A stretch of DNA of 64,000 bases, from assembly GCF_025685605.1 (NCBI RefSeq), contig NZ_JAGTUT010000001.1, forward strand, positions 3,844,001 through 3,908,000, read 5' to 3'. The DNA comes from Granulicella arctica. Its GTDB lineage: Bacteria > Acidobacteriota > Terriglobia > Terriglobales > Acidobacteriaceae. Positions within the stretch are counted from its first letter, which is position 1, and every line of letters starts with the position of its first letter. Under the pieces are notes generated by a model. It saw only the letters and a list, made by a program, of their open reading frames with translations, ran no database searches and had not been told where the DNA came from. A program made the translations under genes and the position numbers. Of this stretch, positions 60,999 through 64,000 are shown in pieces.

Positions 60999-61361
60999 TC
61001 AGATTCGCGTGCCTTGGTGGAAGAGCATTTGCCAGCGATTGTTGCGGAAGATCCAGAGAGAGCTTCGTAGCGCGGCGACTGAAGCTGTGTCGGTGCTTCT
61101 TATGGAGCGATAGGTGAGCAGCGCAACCTCGGATGTGATGAGCTGACAGCCGAAGTCGGTGAGGCTGATCTGCCGCGGTGATTCTGCGGCCAGCTCTTCG
61201 ATGATCTGCTGCTTCGTGTAGATGCGGCCTGAGCTACCGAACTCGCGGAAGTCGTCGGCAAGAAGCGCGGCAACGGCTTCGGAGTTGCTGCGTGTTGCTG
61301 GATCGAGTAGCTGCTCTTCGAGGAAGCGGAGAAGGACTTCGAGGTCTTCGGCTCGGTTCAT
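60999..61361 (-). CDS. DUF4440 / SnoaL-like (NTF2-fold) protein
   Basis: 120 residues: LLRFLEEQLLDPATRSNSEAVAALLADDFREFGSSGRIYTKQQIIEELAAE and RSSLWIFRNNRWQMLFHQGTRI. This is the cone-shaped NTF2 fold of DUF4440, whose members bind small molecules or act as subunits; no catalytic residue is certain. Its start overlaps the pdxT stop by 4 bp. The VOC remnant begins directly after its stop. Confidence 0.85.
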   Translation of the reverse strand: MNRAEDLEVLLRFLEEQLLDPATRSNSEAVAALLADDFREFGSSGRIYTKQQIIEELAAESPRQISLTDFGCQLITSEVALLTYRSIRSTDTASVAALRSSLWIFRNNRWQMLFHQGTRI

Positions 61362-61951
61362 CGTGGTTGTTGGGCGACCATGTCGAGGAAGAGTTGATGC
61401 ACGCGCGTGTCGGCGGAGAGTTCCGGGTGAAAGGTGGCAGCGAGCAGATGGCCTTGACGGACGAGGGTGGCGAAGCCGTCGCGGTTGGCGAGAGTTTCAA
61501 CGTTGGCGCCGGTTCGCGTGATTCTTGGAGCACGGATGTAAACCATTTCGAGTGGTCCGCCAGGAATCTCGGTCTGGACGTCGAGGATGGTGGAGTCATT
61601 CTGGCGACCGTAGGCGTTTCGCTCGACCGTGATGTCGAGGGCGCAGAGGGACCGCTGCGCGGGATGTTCAACGTGCGTGGCGAGGAGGATTGCACCGGCG
61701 CAGGTGCCGAAGGTCGGTTTTTCCTTGACGAAGGTTGCGAGGGTGTCGAAGAAGCTGCCGCGCTCGAGGAATTTGAGCATGGTGGTTGATTCGCCGCCAG
61801 GCATGATGAGGCCGTCGAGATCAGCGAGATCTTCTGGGTTGCGAACGAGGCGGACGGTTGCGCCAAGGGAGGTTAGAGCTTTGGCGTGAGCATCGAAGGC
61901 GCCTTGGAGAGCGAGGACGCCGATGGTTGGGGGAGTCGTCGAGCTATGCAT
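61358..61951 (-). CDS. pdxT: Pyridoxal 5'-phosphate synthase glutaminase subunit
   Basis: Releases ammonia from glutamine for the PdxS subunit in vitamin B6 synthesis. 197 residues of a class I glutamine amidotransferase: IGVLALQGAFDAHAKAL, the oxyanion strand GLIMPGGEST, the nucleophile Cys84 in FGTCAGAILLA, and His175/Glu177 in FHPELS. The triad is complete. pdxS is usually adjacent but is not in this window, so it must be elsewhere. ATG 61951 is used. Confidence 0.95.
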   Translation of the reverse strand: MHSSTTPPTIGVLALQGAFDAHAKALTSLGATVRLVRNPEDLADLDGLIMPGGESTTMLKFLERGSFFDTLATFVKEKPTFGTCAGAILLATHVEHPAQRSLCALDITVERNAYGRQNDSTILDVQTEIPGGPLEMVYIRAPRITRTGANVETLANRDGFATLVRQGHLLAATFHPELSADTRVHQLFLDMVAQQPR

Positions 61952-62248
61952 GGTCGTAAGTACCCCCCTCCCATCCTGTGGGCTTATGTTGTTGATAGCA
62001 GGCTGCTTACGTGGTACCTAATTTGCAAAGTATTGCAAACAAATGACTTGGAGGTAAAGTCTTCAAAGCAGGTGGGTTAGGTTATGAATGTGAGGAACGA
62101 ATTCGATGCGTCGCCCGCCTTCCAGTATAGAGGATCGGCACACCAGGGATCACGTTGTCGAGTCTCTTGCCGAGAGCAGGGTGTGTTTCATAGACTCTGC
62201 CTAAAGTCAGCAGGCGGGTAGCTGGTCAGTCATGCGGCGACGAAGCCG
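61952..62248. repeat. Spacer with copy 3 of the AAAGT...GTTAG repeat (29-nt-spaced)
   Basis: 297 bp without a gene. AAAGTATTG at 62027 and AAAGTCTTC at 62056 are 29 nt apart, the same distance as in 39769/39798. The second unit (62056-62080) equals copy 1 at 22 of 25 positions. GTACCCCCC at about 61967 and an almost-palindromic TTTGCAA/TTGCAAA pair are nearby. Confidence 0.65.
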
Positions 62249-63232
62249 TTACCTTGACGTGTCGACAAGGATCTTTGCATACGCGCCGGACTCGACGCGT
62301 TCATGAGCCTTCGCAATCTCCGTTAAAGGAAAGACTTCAACCAGCGGATGTTGCAGTGCACCTCGTTGCAATAGAGGGGTGAGGACGTCGATGGCGGTCT
62401 TCCGCACGAGAATGGGCAGGTTATAGACGATGAAGAAGTGCAGATTGGCGGAGTTCACAATCATGGGTCTGAAGGGAAGCTCGATCACGGCGGCACCCGA
62501 TCCGTAGATGACGACATTACCGCCGAACTTCAGCAGTTCTCCATAGTTGCTGGCATTTGCTGCTGCGTCCACTTCAATGATGACGTCCACGCCTTTGCCG
62601 TCCGTGATCTCACGCACCGCAGCGACCACATCCTGCTCACTCCGATTGATGACCTGCTCGGCTCCGAGCCGGGAGGCGAGTTGGCATCGTTCTGTGCTAC
62701 TCGCGACACCGATGACTCTCCCGCCCGAGAGCGCGGCAAGTTGCGTTGCATAGCTACCCACTGCGCCGGTCGCCCCGTAGACAAGAACTGTCTTCCCGAG
62801 AAGGCCGCCGCAGGTGTGGACCGCGTACCAGGCTGTCAGGAGAGGAATACCAAGGGAGGCACCTGTCTCCATCGAAAGGGTTTCAGGGAGAGGCGCGACC
62901 TGGTTCTCCGGCAGGGCGATCAGTTCGGCCGCGGTACCGAACGGGCGCTTCCACTGCCCGTTAATTGTCCAGACTCGCTGTCCGACCAATTGCGCCGAAA
63001 CCCCTTGCCCGACTGCTTCGATGGTGCCAGCGCCATCGCTGTGGGGAATGACGCGAGGGAACTCCATCGCAGGATTTGAGCTGCCCGAACGTGATTTGAC
63101 GTCGGACGGATTTACGCCCGAACGTGCGATGCGTACCAGGACTTCGCCAGCTTGCGGGACAGGATCAGGCTGCTCACCGACGATGAGAACGTCGCGGGCA
63201 GGGCCTTTTGTGGAGTAGTAGGCAGCTTTCAT
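62249..63232 (-). CDS. Zinc-independent quinone-oxidoreductase-like MDR protein
   Basis: 327 residues of the medium-chain dehydrogenase/reductase superfamily. The N-terminal GroES-like domain opens MKAAYYSTKGPARDVLIVGEQPDPVPQAGEVLVRI and SGVNPSDVKSRSG. The NAD(P) motif is VLVYGATGAVGSYATQLAALSGGRVIGVASS. The structural and catalytic zinc cysteines of alcohol dehydrogenases are missing, which places it among NADPH:quinone reductases. Electron acceptor and role are unknown. It is transcribed alone. Confidence 0.88.
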   Translation of the reverse strand: MKAAYYSTKGPARDVLIVGEQPDPVPQAGEVLVRIARSGVNPSDVKSRSGSSNPAMEFPRVIPHSDGAGTIEAVGQGVSAQLVGQRVWTINGQWKRPFGTAAELIALPENQVAPLPETLSMETGASLGIPLLTAWYAVHTCGGLLGKTVLVYGATGAVGSYATQLAALSGGRVIGVASSTERCQLASRLGAEQVINRSEQDVVAAVREITDGKGVDVIIEVDAAANASNYGELLKFGGNVVIYGSGAAVIELPFRPMIVNSANLHFFIVYNLPILVRKTAIDVLTPLLQRGALQHPLVEVFPLTEIAKAHERVESGAYAKILVDTSR

Positions 63233-63541
63233 AACAATCAGTCTCCAAGCTAGTCAATAAAAGTAGCAACTCATAACGATGCTTCATGCTACGGCTGTCG
63301 AGAGCCGTGAGCTTCTTAAGCTCGCTGTCCAACCACTTCGTGAGGCTGTTTGAGGGTGGATCACGCTTCGAAACACCCTTCCGCACGATATGCAGACTCG
63401 CATATGTGATGTGCAGTAACAGGAAACGATCTTCCCAAGATGCCAGGGGGAAGGAATGAGCAGCCGGTTCGTGGGTCAATTCGTCTTACAGGAAGGCAGG
63501 CGTGTGGCTGTATGCTGGCGGCAGGGCACAGGAGACGACCG
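63233..63541. other. Spacer before the second TonB-like gene
   Basis: 309 bp. A minus-strand frame from 63479 overlaps the start of the reductase gene and has no ribosome-binding site or recognisable protein; I do not call it. The plus-strand end carries AGGAG, the site for the next gene. Confidence 0.4.
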
Positions 63542-64000
63542 ATGCGATCTTACGACCGTTCCAAGTGGGTGAGGGTGTCCTTTTCCGTGACGCTTCACCT
63601 AGTGATTCTTGCGGCGCTGGTGCATACGCGGAAGATGTGGGTCGCACCGATGCTGATGCCGGGTGATGCGCATGGGTCGCGGATGGTGCTGACATATCTG
63701 CCGGGGCAGGGTGCTGTTTCGGGGCAGATGCCGGTGAAGGCTGCGGTGACTAAGGTTGCGCCGAAGACTGCGCTCGATAAGGCTCCGCTGCCGGCTAAGA
63801 CCCAGGTTGCCGCTGCTGCTGTGGTCTCGCCGCCGAGTGCGCACCCGAATGGGGTTTCAGGGGATGACGCGTTTGGGAGTGGAAACGTGAATATTGCCTT
63901 GGTGCGGAGTTTCCCTACGCCGAAGCCGGATTTATCGCGGTTGCCCCGGGGAACTGTTGGGGATGTGGTCGTGGATATCGTGATCGATGCGGATGGAAAA
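63542..64000 (+). CDS. TonB-family protein, 3'-truncated by window end
   Basis: The first 153 residues of an open frame that runs off the window. ATG 63542 has AGGAGACGACC upstream. A single hydrophobic segment near the N-terminus (VSFSVTLHLVILAALVH) is followed by a Pro/Ala/Lys/Val-rich linker, and then by the start of a TonB C-terminal domain: LSRLPRGTVGDVVVDIVIDADGK. It is the second TonB-like protein of the window. The rest is beyond position 64000. Confidence 0.8.
   Translation, partial: MRSYDRSKWVRVSFSVTLHLVILAALVHTRKMWVAPMLMPGDAHGSRMVLTYLPGQGAVSGQMPVKAAVTKVAPKTALDKAPLPAKTQVAAAAVVSPPSAHPNGVSGDDAFGSGNVNIALVRSFPTPKPDLSRLPRGTVGDVVVDIVIDADGK

Noticed and set aside
62027..62080. 29-nt-spaced repeats considered as a CRISPR array
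   Set aside because: Only two diverged units, no uniform spacers, and no cas genes in the window.
63174..63479. Minus-strand frame of 101 codons before the reductase gene
   Set aside because: Overlaps the reductase start, no ribosome-binding site, no family; could be a remnant but unsupported.

Overview
The window is about 64 kb of GC-rich chromosomal DNA. Its gene content and signature intergenic repeats point to a Gram-negative acidobacterium of the Terriglobales type (Granulicella, Edaphobacter and Terriglobus relatives). Clues are the LpxD and PagL-like outer-membrane genes, several small proteins I know only from that group, and repeat peptides and palindromes typical of its spacers. 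The lineage call is inference; no rRNA gene is present. I found no tRNA, rRNA, CRISPR array, insertion sequence or prophage.

Layout. 1-7000: 3' part of lysA, yebC, a PagL-like lipid A deacylase relative, ftcD, a Cys/Met-rich plus Met-rich envelope pair that looks copper-related, and an exported protein of unknown function closed by a clear terminator. 7050-14600: a flagellar block flgF-flgG-flgA-flgH-flgI-flgJ(rod-binding only)-flgM-flgN-flgK-flgL. A near-consensus sigma-28 promoter lies exactly at the flgJ/flgM junction and splits it into an earlier and a later unit. 14650-18900: a small protein, a dienelactone hydrolase, and rpsO-pnp with a long hairpin between them. 18900-22560: a NitT/TauT-type ABC exporter/importer core without a binding protein, and a receiver-only response regulator.

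22560-33720: an exopolysaccharide locus. On the minus strand run wzc, wza, two glycosyltransferases and an acetyltransferase. Divergently lie UDP-glucose dehydrogenase and UDP-xylose synthase, followed by a convergent Wzi-like outer-membrane protein. Together these make UDP-glucuronate and UDP-xylose and export a polymer; flippase, polymerase and initiating transferase are not in the window. 33800-43000: a degenerate pyruvate dehydrogenase E1-alpha-like protein beside aceE, a 70-residue membrane protein with no ordinary start codon, argJ, an AraD-like epimerase/aldolase, a Gfo/Idh oxidoreductase and xylulokinase, with repeat-filled spacers between them.

43200-52400: tolC-emrA without a pump, dps, a DedA-rhodanese fusion, a TonB-like protein, tmk, a lipoprotein, a receiver-PAS protein, lpxD and a conserved acidobacterial protein. 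52500-64000: a poly(A)/CCA polymerase-like protein with an acidic stretch and a histone-H1-like Lys/Ala/Pro tail, an FMN reductase, cyanase, a compact ctaC-ctaD-ctaE oxidase operon with a small CxxC protein, a frameshifted VOC pseudogene, pdxT, a quinone-oxidoreductase-like gene, and the start of a second TonB-like gene cut by the window end.

The least expected items are the H1-tailed nucleotidyltransferase, the E1-alpha-like pseudoenzyme next to aceE, the start-less small membrane gene, the sigma-28 promoter, the rpsO-pnp hairpin, and a 29-nt-spaced repeat family at three loci. I did not find a clear new multi-gene system such as a defence island.
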